Shown: piece by piece, positions 7,201-12,269 of the stretch | How positions within the stretch are numbered: position 1 is the first letter of the stretch | Layout: each line of letters begins with the position of its first letter | Virus record (IMG/VR): IMGVR_UViG_3300007539_000188 | Span: 1 to 25,186 of that record | Source of the DNA: a virus | Reading direction: 5' to 3' (one strand) | Length of the DNA stretch: 25,186 bases | Translations under genes and position numbers: made by a program | Notes under the pieces: model-generated | Told to the model about the DNA's origin: nothing | Database searches by the model: none | Seen by the model: only the letters and a program-made list of their open reading frames with translations

Positions 7201-8831
7201 GCTATGCCCTCAAAAGTATACACTTGTTCTTCAGGTAAAAGAGTTAATGCTCTGTGCACAGGTGTGTAATCAATAATTTCACCCTGTACTGACAAAGGCT
7301 GTACGGGAGCATCAGGTAAAGTGGTAATCTCTTCTGTAATTGGATATGCCTGTCGGCTTGCTTCAACCGGGTTTCCTACGTCCGTATCTGTCCGGGCAGC
7401 AGCAGTAACCAAAGGTTCTACGTCTATTACCTGTTCGGCTGCGGGTAGCGTGGCAATGCCCTCTTGTAGTTGTGCTGCTGTCTCTTCAGCCGTTGCTGGT
7501 CGTAAATCATTGGGGTTAATTCTGACCGTTGTGTCTCTAGGAATAAAAATACCTGTTGGAACATGAATACTATCCTCTTCAACATATTCAACCTGTTGAA
7601 TATCAAACTCTTCGTTTGCATTAAAATCACGAACTTCTACTTCGTCACCCCGCCCCGGTCGGGATTCAGGTAAATTAACAACGGGTATGTCATCAAGAGT
7701 AGTTGGAGCCTGTGCACCCGGCGCAACTGCTGCCGGGTCTTCACCACGCATAACTGCTGCTGTCTCTTCAGGCGTTGCCATGCGCTGAGTGACTTCAGTT
7801 CTGTTTGCAAATCTAGCTGGACGTTGTTGAGTACCCGCTGTCACAAAATCATCAAGACTGCCCCTTACAGTGGAACCCGCTGGAATTCTTGTGCCTGTTC
7901 CAGTGTGAAACATGTCTTCTTGAAATTGAAACAGTTCCATTTCACCCAATGCAGGATCTGCATCTGGACGTGAGAAGTCTAAAATTTCCCCAACATCAGG
8001 AATATTGTCCGTGGGTATGTCTGTAATATCCCCCGTAGACTGAAGACGCACAGGCTGCTGCGCTATCTCTTCTGGAATAGCAGGTGGTTCCACTTCACCT
8101 GTAAAGCCAACTTGCGGAGTGTCAGATACAAGGTCCGTGGACCGAGAGCCACGTCTCATCAACGCAGGAATACCAAAATCCAAAAGCGGAATCGGTGTTA
8201 AAACTTCTGATGCCGTAAAACCCTGTCTGAAGTTAGGGTCTTCAAAATCATCACCAAAACCTGCCAGCCGTGCTATGCCCTCGGCCCCCGCAGCTTTCTG
8301 AATGTCCCTAGTAATTCTCCTCATTGGTGGTGAGAAAATTTGATTAGACATACCCGGCAGCATAGGCAGGGGAAGAACGTCGTCATCTTTTTCACGTTCT
8401 TCTTCTGTTGGTCTAGGTGCTGGAACTGGGACAGGAACTTCTAATGTATTAAAGAACTCTGACAGCGCAGCGTATTCCTGTGGGCTTTCCGCCAAAGTCA
8501 ACAGGTTCGCGTCACGTTCCTCTGGACTCATCTCTGCAAGTTCTTTGTACACGGCATTCGGATCTTGGCCCGTGAGCTTTGCTAACAAATCGCCAATAAC
8601 TGCTGGCAGTCCTATAATGTCAGCAGGTAACCCCACGATTGTAGACGGAATACCAACCCCTATACCCTTTAAGGTTGGTAGGATTTCTGCACGTCTTGCT
8701 GCCTGACCAGCAGGAGAAAGCTCATCAAACATAAGTTGACGACCCAGCAAATCACGCTGGACGTTTTCTATCGCTTGTCTTTTTTGACGTTGTCTTGGAG
8801 TCTCTGGTCTTGGTTCGGGCAGGGCAACCAT
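4278..8831 (-). CDS. 1517-residue phage protein between TerL and portal (polyvalent-like C-terminal region)
   Basis: Function unknown. Residues 1-50 are basic and polar. Residues 55-88 form a Gly/Pro/Ile-rich hydrophobic stretch (IGVGIPSTIVGLPADIIGLP). Residues 130-150 are Pro/Glu-rich. Two copies of an internal repeat occur at about 300-375 and 415-460 (pattern H-x2-TG-x2-IP-x2-TVR ... AT-x-EETAA). Helical regions fill about 700-1350. The C-terminus has AVKKGYDGVVFP (from about 1394), VVLRFTPEIRAIF and a final basic AKGG segment ending IHSGIGAMAREVM. The 'A-x3-G-[FY]-D-x-V' plus 'TPE-[IM]-R' combination is reminiscent of a C-terminal domain of giant phage polyvalent proteins, some likened to ADP-ribosyltransferases. 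Size, hydrophobic segment and location suit an injected virion protein, but this is inference. Junctions on both sides are TAATG. Confidence 0.8.
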   Translation of the reverse strand: MVALPEPRPETPRQRQKRQAIENVQRDLLGRQLMFDELSPAGQAARRAEILPTLKGIGVGIPSTIVGLPADIIGLPAVIGDLLAKLTGQDPNAVYKELAEMSPEERDANLLTLAESPQEYAALSEFFNTLEVPVPVPAPRPTEEEREKDDDVLPLPMLPGMSNQIFSPPMRRITRDIQKAAGAEGIARLAGFGDDFEDPNFRQGFTASEVLTPIPLLDFGIPALMRRGSRSTDLVSDTPQVGFTGEVEPPAIPEEIAQQPVRLQSTGDITDIPTDNIPDVGEILDFSRPDADPALGEMELFQFQEDMFHTGTGTRIPAGSTVRGSLDDFVTAGTQQRPARFANRTEVTQRMATPEETAAVMRGEDPAAVAPGAQAPTTLDDIPVVNLPESRPGRGDEVEVRDFNANEEFDIQQVEYVEEDSIHVPTGIFIPRDTTVRINPNDLRPATAEETAAQLQEGIATLPAAEQVIDVEPLVTAAARTDTDVGNPVEASRQAYPITEEITTLPDAPVQPLSVQGEIIDYTPVHRALTLLPEEQVYTFEGIAQLLKSLPSSARRDLYNLGAIDDPMVVPLDEANYNKYLKSKNQDKSFSEFTTERNASQRKAPDFIKLKENNNGELVFAKEIKKSDDPDNPAKNVQKQPQSSLLSVLEDYARMERQRLAADPTAEPVTLTKAGILNLYNTVSPQVAVKSVQTSDVVRPQGMDDPEYFQMLEQQDVTPKTAAKVVSLGTQQNPFSNNAGTDATIMIFNNPARTSFLDKEFKGVPGHDYFGGSDMIPGYIGHVRYDNITPVEEVQPGVFQPTGEKFAGYLEGQSNLQSALRGTGEDAESLARSDIEPVTPDMLLFMKSVEEELEGTGLSVANDKLDAVEEASKNLRNTTDPSETLRERAKKLSSRALSLRAQLVSQAAVDFGSNGSRVDVLATQARELSDVMDRAGYLGDYEGFLDFIQNSGSARANNFGEEVAAIFETIKNDYTTRNGMTENQYQYFSGIDPDTDATDLAADLAEGSKLHELLFGLAKAGGQPGNTTLRESFGIPDNIIQRGAQVRRQNPTDETQLPLSYRLQESEKFTEDERLALVNLAERPEVDEDTLIDLINGEGAFEGRGLTDIESFPLTYKKIMAEFREAQRRATGRGEENAGTAVVMTLKAMTENRTANRAEQLSTINDVLATPEAMSDLQALGRPAEEIDILRTFLRNATPDQIHEVGLKTVTGGPLYNRLKAAGAGSYLQREPNIREIFESQYLQLPEQQAKERIIEEAPIFAKAAEPDNVALISANIDYGVARQAQKAADDDFIREVIGLTGQDTVEEFGRTVPIETTRQAQTSLSKFTGDLVREKINEGSVIRPTDYGEDELVDMVKNTIERQYSAPKFAVPTAFGNPAQLNHFMYRSFIQEAVKKGYDGVVFPSWQAQKSAHIMDSEEVAKLTYQKSLIEALDIIRKEHPEFPSYEELTQSNFKYQTTVGGERTVPNDSVVLRFTPEIRAIFEDRVIRRAKGGEVDLRPRKMIHSGIGAMAREVM

Positions 8832-10321
8832 TAGTAATACTCTCTTTTGCGCGGCGGTGCGTCGTCTTCAAACTCTTCGCCATCCAATCTAATAAAACCG
8901 CCCTGGCGAAAACGCATCAGGGCCATAGTCATACTATCACAAAAGTCATCATGGTCGCCATTAGGAAATGATGCAACCTCTTCGATGACTTCGTCAGCAA
9001 ATTTTTCCCCAACAGGATACCACACTTTGCCAGATTCAAAAATAGGCGAAACAATATGCATACGCGCAGTCTTGTCCAGACCTCCCCCACCCTTCCGGCG
9101 ACCGGGGGCAAAGGTCGCAACAGGGAGGTTCAGTAACCGCATTTCATCAGCCAATGGTTGACCAGACGCTTTTGCCTCAATCAACATCAACTCTGGGTCC
9201 CAATACTCAAACTCTTCTCGCGCTATGGTTTTAAGCTCTGGAAAGTTCCACCGACCCTTCTTTGCATCCAGCAATATCAGATGCTCCTCAGAATTTTTGT
9301 ACGGACGAAACACGCCCCACGTTGTAATGGCAGAGTAGTCAGCGGTTTCTTTCTTTGAATACGCGGTGTCGTAAGACTGTATTATGTAGTCTAAATCAGG
9401 AATGTCTTCTTCTTCCCACTCCTGCCACCACTCCCGCTTGACCATCGCGGTTTCTTCGGATGTAGGATTTTGTTGCCACTGCGCATTCCATTTGCCCACG
9501 GACAACGAAGCTTTGACCTTGAGAAGCTCGTCCTTTTTCCAAAACTCAGGCCATAATGGTTCCCCCGACGGCATAATCGCAGGAAATTCTACAACTTCCC
9601 ACTGGTCAGCCATTATATCTTTGGCTTGTGCGGTCAGTAACCTGCCCGTGATATCCTTCTTTGACCACCGGGTTTGAACGATAATAATGCTGCCACCAGG
9701 CTGGAGTCTCTGTCTAGGACCCGAAGTGTACCATTCATACGCATTATCATAAGCAGATGTGGACAGGGCATCTTGTTCCGAGTGGGGGTCATCAATGATA
9801 AGCAAGTCCGCGCCACGACCAGTCATTGCTGCGCCCACCCCAGCAGCAAAGTACTCCCCGCCAGACGCTGTTTCCCATCTACCAGCCGCCTGACTATCCG
9901 CTTTCAAGTCCGTGTTCGGAAAAACCTCTTTGTATTTGGGGTCAGCGATGAGGTCACGAACCTTACGTCCAAATCTTACAGCAAGTTCGGTATTCATGGT
10001 AGCTTGAATAATTTTTAACTTGGGGTTCCTGCCAAGAAACCAAGACGGCATAAGATAAGATGCAAATTCTGATTTAGAATGTCGGGGTGGCATATTCACA
10101 ATCAGTCTTTTTAAATCACCGCTTGCGATACGCTCCAGCTTTTCAGCTATGATTCTATGATGGGTCCCCTCTATAAAATTGTCATAGACATGGTGGACGT
10201 ATGACATGAAGTCTTCTTGCGCTTTGTCACGCAGGTCAAGTCGTTTCGCCTGCTCCTCAAGCAGGTAGATTTCCTTGAGCACGTCATCAGGCAGTAGTTC
10301 TAAGCTGGCTGTGTTCTCCAT
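8831..10321 (-). CDS. terL: Terminase large subunit (packaging ATPase/nuclease)
   Basis: 496 residues, full length for the family. The N-terminal ATPase has a variant Walker A, MPPRHSKSE (77-85), Walker B LLIIDDPH (173-180) and the coupling motif QTRWSKKD (216-223). The C-terminal RNase H-fold nuclease has YDTAYSKKETADYSA with acidic D318, LMLIEAKASG with E382, and GDHDDFCDS with D457/D459 as likely metal ligands. It cuts concatemeric DNA and drives it through the portal. The ATG at 10321 has no good Shine-Dalgarno upstream, and a possible promoter lies only a few bases before it, so the mRNA might be nearly leaderless. The small terminase gene is not adjacent but about 2.3 kb away beyond a rightward island. 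Confidence 0.95.
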   Translation of the reverse strand: MENTASLELLPDDVLKEIYLLEEQAKRLDLRDKAQEDFMSYVHHVYDNFIEGTHHRIIAEKLERIASGDLKRLIVNMPPRHSKSEFASYLMPSWFLGRNPKLKIIQATMNTELAVRFGRKVRDLIADPKYKEVFPNTDLKADSQAAGRWETASGGEYFAAGVGAAMTGRGADLLIIDDPHSEQDALSTSAYDNAYEWYTSGPRQRLQPGGSIIIVQTRWSKKDITGRLLTAQAKDIMADQWEVVEFPAIMPSGEPLWPEFWKKDELLKVKASLSVGKWNAQWQQNPTSEETAMVKREWWQEWEEEDIPDLDYIIQSYDTAYSKKETADYSAITTWGVFRPYKNSEEHLILLDAKKGRWNFPELKTIAREEFEYWDPELMLIEAKASGQPLADEMRLLNLPVATFAPGRRKGGGGLDKTARMHIVSPIFESGKVWYPVGEKFADEVIEEVASFPNGDHDDFCDSMTMALMRFRQGGFIRLDGEEFEDDAPPRKREYY

Positions 10322-10332
10322 ACCCGAACGAT

Positions 10333-10361
10333 AATATACGCGAATGAATTTATCAACCCAA
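10333..10361 (-). promoter_or_regulatory. Possible leftward promoter for terL and the late block
   Basis: On the minus strand TTGGGT (56-61 of the 10300s) is followed by a 17-base spacer and TATATT (10333-10338). The -10 matches TATAAT at five of six positions; the -35 is weak (three of six). Transcription would begin near 10326, about five bases before the terL ATG at 10321. The hairpin at 10360-10391 abuts the -35, so binding there could control it. Confidence 0.35.
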
Positions 10362-10391
10362 CATACACAATGCTAACGCATTGTGTATGTT
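10360..10391. promoter_or_regulatory. Perfect 14-bp inverted repeat, possible operator
   Basis: AACATACACAATGC, a 4-base loop TAAC, then the exact reverse complement. It lies in the divergent region between terL (leftward) and the winged-helix gene (rightward). It has no run of T on either side and no transcript ends here by gene orientation, so a terminator is unlikely. It touches the putative terL -35, which favours an operator or protein-binding site. Confidence 0.6.
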
Positions 10392-10412
10392 ACGGGCGCA
10401 AGGGGGGCGGGG

Positions 10413-10441
10413 GTCACTATTCCGCCATGCGGAATAGTGAC
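10413..10441. promoter_or_regulatory. Perfect 13-bp inverted repeat, possible operator or structured site
   Basis: GTCACTATTCCGC, loop CAT, then GCGGAATAGTGAC. It follows a G-rich stretch (AGGGGGGCGGGGG, 10400-10412) and lies 20 bases before the rightward -35. It has no T tract. A second perfect palindrome within 60 bases of the first suggests a regulatory or replication/packaging recognition region rather than termination. Confidence 0.55.
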
Positions 10442-10461
10442 GTGTCCCAAGTAACCCCGGC

Positions 10462-10490
10462 TTGACTCTTATGTTATCCCATGTTCTAAT
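10462..10490 (+). promoter_or_regulatory. Rightward sigma70-type promoter for the 10547 gene
   Basis: TTGACT (10462-10467), a 17-base spacer, and TCTAAT (10485-10490); each hexamer matches consensus at five of six positions. The start point is expected near 10497. The spacer contains TATCCCATGT, also found at the 13383 promoter, which suggests a common regulator or ancestry. Confidence 0.7.
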
Positions 10491-10496
10491 TTAAGA

Positions 10497-10513
10497 GCAG
10501 GGATAGTCCCTGC
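10497..10513 (+). promoter_or_regulatory. Hairpin at the predicted 5' end of the mRNA
   Basis: GCAGGGA, loop TAG, TCCCTGC: a perfect 7-bp stem starting at about the predicted transcription start. A stem at the very 5' end is a known way to protect mRNA from 5'-dependent decay. The same bases contain GGGATA, the reverse complement of the TATCCC element in the promoter spacer, so an operator is the alternative reading. Confidence 0.45.
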
Positions 10514-10546
10514 GTATTGTAACCAGTCAACGAAAGGATTAATCTG

Positions 10547-10951
10547 ATGACTGACTATATCACAATCAAGACCGACAGCGACGGCACTACAATCTGGTTG
10601 CCTGCTGGCGTCAATGTCCAGACCGTAGCACCTAAAGCAGTTGAGCAGCGCAAGACTCAGACTGCTGCCAAGCCTAGAGCAGTCGCCAAGTCTAAAGGCA
10701 AGCGCAATCGTATGCTTAACGGCATAACTTGTCAGGAAGCTATTCTGGATGTTCTGACTCAGAAGGATGCCACGCCTAAAGGATTGGCTAGACTTACTGG
10801 ATACGGGGTGCAAACTTGTTTTGCCGCTATCCATCTGCTGCGTGAAAACGGTCATAATATTGAGAAGCGCAAAGGTCGTAACGGTAAGTACCGTTATTGG
10901 GGTCGTAAGGCATTTTCAAAAGCAGTGTTTGGTGACAAGCATGGCGCATAA
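10547..10951 (+). CDS. Winged-helix DNA-binding protein, putative early regulator
   Basis: 134 residues. Residues 1-28 form a short beta-rich part (TIKTDSDGTTIWLPAGV). Residues 29-57 are a basic Lys/Arg/Ala linker. Residues 60-120 read as a winged helix: CQEAILDVLTQKDATPKGLA, a recognition-helix-like GYGVQTCFAAIHLLRENG, then a wing KRKGRNGKYRYWGR. This layout resembles small phage or prophage wHTH proteins. AAAGGAT lies 8-9 bases before the ATG. It is the first gene after the promoter at 10462-10490, which favours an early regulator, perhaps acting on the palindromes nearby. The next gene's start overlaps its end by 11 bases. The DNA target is unknown. Confidence 0.78.
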   Translation: MTDYITIKTDSDGTTIWLPAGVNVQTVAPKAVEQRKTQTAAKPRAVAKSKGKRNRMLNGITCQEAILDVLTQKDATPKGLARLTGYGVQTCFAAIHLLRENGHNIEKRKGRNGKYRYWGRKAFSKAVFGDKHGA

Positions 10952-11123
10952 GACCTTGAAAGACCAGCTACGGTTTCACTATCAGTTCTATCTTTTGATG
11001 AACACAGTGGGTCGGACTGAAGAAGCGATGCGGTCATTAGAAAAACTCGAAGGTGTTATCGAAGGCATCAGGCCCGAAATTAAGGCGGTCAATATCGATA
11101 ACTTGAAGCAATCAGCAAAGTAG
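10941..11123 (+). CDS. Small helical hypothetical protein
   Basis: 60 residues (MAHKTLKDQLRFHYQFYLLM...). The ATG lies inside the end of the winged-helix gene in another frame (11-base overlap), which suggests coupled translation. The frame is open back to 10767 but the long upstream part would be a shadow of the winged-helix gene, so the start at 10941 is chosen. The protein appears all-helical: an aromatic-rich helix (RFHYQFYLLMNTVG), a charged helix (RTEEAMRSLEKLEGVIEGIR) and a short tail. No catalytic or metal motif is visible and I do not recognise a family. Confidence 0.62.
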   Translation: MAHKTLKDQLRFHYQFYLLMNTVGRTEEAMRSLEKLEGVIEGIRPEIKAVNIDNLKQSAK

Positions 11124-11127
11124 AGGA

Positions 11128-11147
11128 CGGGGGACGAAAGTCCCCCG
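11128..11147 (+). promoter_or_regulatory. Stem-loop between Shine-Dalgarno and start codon of the 11158 gene
   Basis: CGGGGGAC, GAAA tetraloop, GTCCCCCG: a perfect 8-bp stem closed by a GNRA loop. AGAGGA (11122-11127) lies immediately before it and the ATG at 11158 is ten bases after it. No Shine-Dalgarno lies between hairpin and ATG. Folding would bring AGAGGA to a workable distance. A rho-independent terminator is less likely because only ATTTA follows. Confidence 0.55.
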
Positions 11148-11157
11148 ATTTACTGAC

Positions 11158-11346
11158 ATGGAAAAAGAACTAGACTGCGTTATCTGTGGTGATCCAATCG
11201 AAGAACAAGCCAATGGCTGGAAGTATGGACACAATGCCCAGCCCGTAGCGGAAGGCCAGTGTTGCGACATCTGCAATACCCATGAAGTCATTCCAGCAAG
11301 AGTGGCTCAGATATTTGGTTGTTCAATCGATGAGGTTAAGATATGA
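11158..11346 (+). CDS. Small zinc-finger protein
   Basis: 62 residues. Four cysteines in CVICG (C7, C10) and CCDIC (around C35-C39) bracket the segment DPIEEQANGWKYGHNAQPVA and very probably bind one zinc ion. I recall very similar small proteins in many marine phages, with the pattern CxxCG...W..GHNA.PV...CC..CN. The C-terminal helix EVIPARVAQIFGCSIDEVKI follows. Molecular role is unknown; such fingers often contact host proteins or nucleic acid. Translation start appears to depend on the hairpin-bridged ribosome site. The stop overlaps the next ATG (ATATGA). Confidence 0.72.
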   Translation: MEKELDCVICGDPIEEQANGWKYGHNAQPVAEGQCCDICNTHEVIPARVAQIFGCSIDEVKI

Positions 11347-11417
11347 ACATCCAAGCCCATGCCGCTATCTCAGCACTTATGATCTACACGGTTTATCTGT
11401 GTATCACACAAGTTTAA
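11343..11417 (+). CDS. 24-residue hydrophobic microprotein
   Basis: The short frame MNIQAHAAISALMIYTVYLC ends ITQV. GAGG at 11332-11335 lies seven bases before the ATG, an ideal spacing, and the ATG overlaps the preceding stop (ATGA). Residues 8-22 are hydrophobic enough for a single short membrane segment. It ends five bases before the terminator stem at 11422. The initiation signals and operon position are the evidence; without homologues a chance frame cannot be excluded. Confidence 0.45.
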   Translation: MNIQAHAAISALMIYTVYLCITQV

Positions 11418-11421
11418 TACA

Positions 11422-11455
11422 GCAGGCCCAGCGTAGCTGGGCCTGCATTGTTGTG
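11422..11455 (+). terminator. Rho-independent-type terminator of the 10547-11417 operon
   Basis: GCAGGCCCAGC, loop GTA, GCTGGGCCTGC: a perfect 11-bp GC-rich stem (11422-11446) followed by ATTGTTGTG. It lies just after the last small gene. The T content of the tail is modest, but stem strength and position support termination. Confidence 0.72.
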
Positions 11456-11469
11456 CCTTGCACCTTGAA

Positions 11470-11558
11470 ACAAAAACCTGCGGTCGCAGGTTTTTGTCTT
11501 TCGGTCGCAGGTCGCAGGACACCAAACTGCGGTCGCAGTTTGGTGTAGAAGGTCGCAG
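11470..11558. repeat. GGTCGCAG repeat cluster with two perfect hairpins (upstream cluster)
   Basis: Five copies of GGTCGCAG start at 11482, 11503, 11510, 11531 and 11551; two are tandem with a 7-base period. Two copies form the loops of perfect 13-bp inverted repeats: ACAAAAACCTGCG|GT|CGCAGGTTTTTGT (11470-11497) and ACACCAAACTGCG|GT|CGCAGTTTGGTGT (11519-11546). The first has T/A runs on both sides and could terminate transcription in both directions. The arms differ but the CTGCGGTCGCAG centre is shared. The same repeat recurs at 12271-12350, on the other side of the Gp88-like gene. Confidence 0.85.
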
Positions 11559-11566
11559 GCTCAGGC

Positions 11567-11595
11567 TTGCAATTGCCCATTACTTGGGATAGAAT
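11567..11595 (+). promoter_or_regulatory. Promoter of the Gp88-like gene
   Basis: TTGCAA (11567-11572), a 17-base spacer, and TAGAAT (11590-11595, five of six). TGGGATA, the reverse complement of the TATCCCA seen in the other two rightward promoters, overlaps the -10. The ribosome site AAGGAAA sits shortly before the ATG at 11625. Confidence 0.55.
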
Positions 11596-11624
11596 GGGAG
11601 AAGATAATAAGAAAGGAAAAAGCT

Positions 11625-12212
11625 ATGTTATCAAACACCAGTAAAATGCCTGGCTATTCTGTTAGCCTTTCAGCATGGAAATGTAAAACAGGCGACAAGC
11701 TAGCGAAGATTAAAGGCTCAGTTTGCCATGATTGCTACGCTAGAAAAGGCCGCTACAACATGCCAAACGTGGTCGACAAAATGGAAGAGCGGTTAAAGTT
11801 TTTTAATGCTCTGGATTTTGTGCCTCAGATGGTCGCCATGTTAAACAAAACAAGGTCGCCTTATTTCCGCTGGTTCGATTCAGGCGACGTGCAGAACGTC
11901 CGCATGGCCTTAAACATTATTGACGTGGTCAAGGCAACACCAGAAAAGAAACACTGGATTCCCACAAAAGAACGCAAAATTTGGCAGGAAGCATTGAAGC
12001 TTGAAGCGCTGCCAGATAATGCTGTCATCAGATACAGCGCAACAATGGTAGACGACACGCCGCCGCAAGATTGGGAACATTCAAGCGCAGTCGTAAAGAA
12101 TGCCGCGCCAATTGGTCACGAATGCCCAGCACCAACACAAGGCGGAAAGTGTGGCGAATGCCGCGCTTGCTGGTCGCGTGATGTTAAAACCGTTTCATAT
12201 CACAAACACTAG
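11625..12212 (+). CDS. Gp88-like cysteine-rich protein, possibly radical-SAM-related
   Basis: 195 residues. N-terminal cysteines are C20, C34 and C37 (WKCKTGDKLAKI ... VCHDCYA). Strand-like segments follow: YFRWFDSGDV (80-89), KHWIPTKE (109-116) and AVIRYSATMV (133-142). A second cluster, HECPAPTQGGKCGECRACW, gives C167, C176, C179 and C182. This matches phage proteins I recall carrying the 'gene 88' domain. The strand order and cysteine clusters recall the Gp37/Gp68 (DUF5131) radical-SAM-like group, although the canonical CxxxCxxC is absent. The gene has its own promoter and terminator and lies between GGTCGCAG repeat clusters, which suggests an acquired cargo gene (moron). Enzymatic function is unknown. 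Confidence 0.75.
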   Translation: MLSNTSKMPGYSVSLSAWKCKTGDKLAKIKGSVCHDCYARKGRYNMPNVVDKMEERLKFFNALDFVPQMVAMLNKTRSPYFRWFDSGDVQNVRMALNIIDVVKATPEKKHWIPTKERKIWQEALKLEALPDNAVIRYSATMVDDTPPQDWEHSSAVVKNAAPIGHECPAPTQGGKCGECRACWSRDVKTVSYHKH

Positions 12213-12217
12213 GACAC

Positions 12218-12257
12218 ACAGCGCATCCGTCAGGGTGCGCTGTTTCGTTATGCTTTT
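12218..12257 (+). terminator. Terminator of the Gp88-like gene
   Basis: ACAGCGCATCC, loop GTCA, GGGTGCGCTGT: an 11-bp stem with one G-U pair (12218-12243), then TTCGTTATGCTTTTTT. It starts six bases after the stop at 12212 and ends before the convergent nuclease gene's stop at 12270. Confidence 0.72.
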
Positions 12258-12269
12258 TTCCGATAACAT

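Noticed and set aside
10360-10441. Hairpins as transcription terminators
   Set aside because: Flanking genes diverge from here, so no transcript is expected to end, and neither stem is followed by a T run.
11860-11890. tRNA-like GGTTCGATTC string
   Set aside because: It lies within the Gp88-like coding sequence and no acceptor, D or anticodon stem can be drawn around it. No tRNA gene was found in the window.
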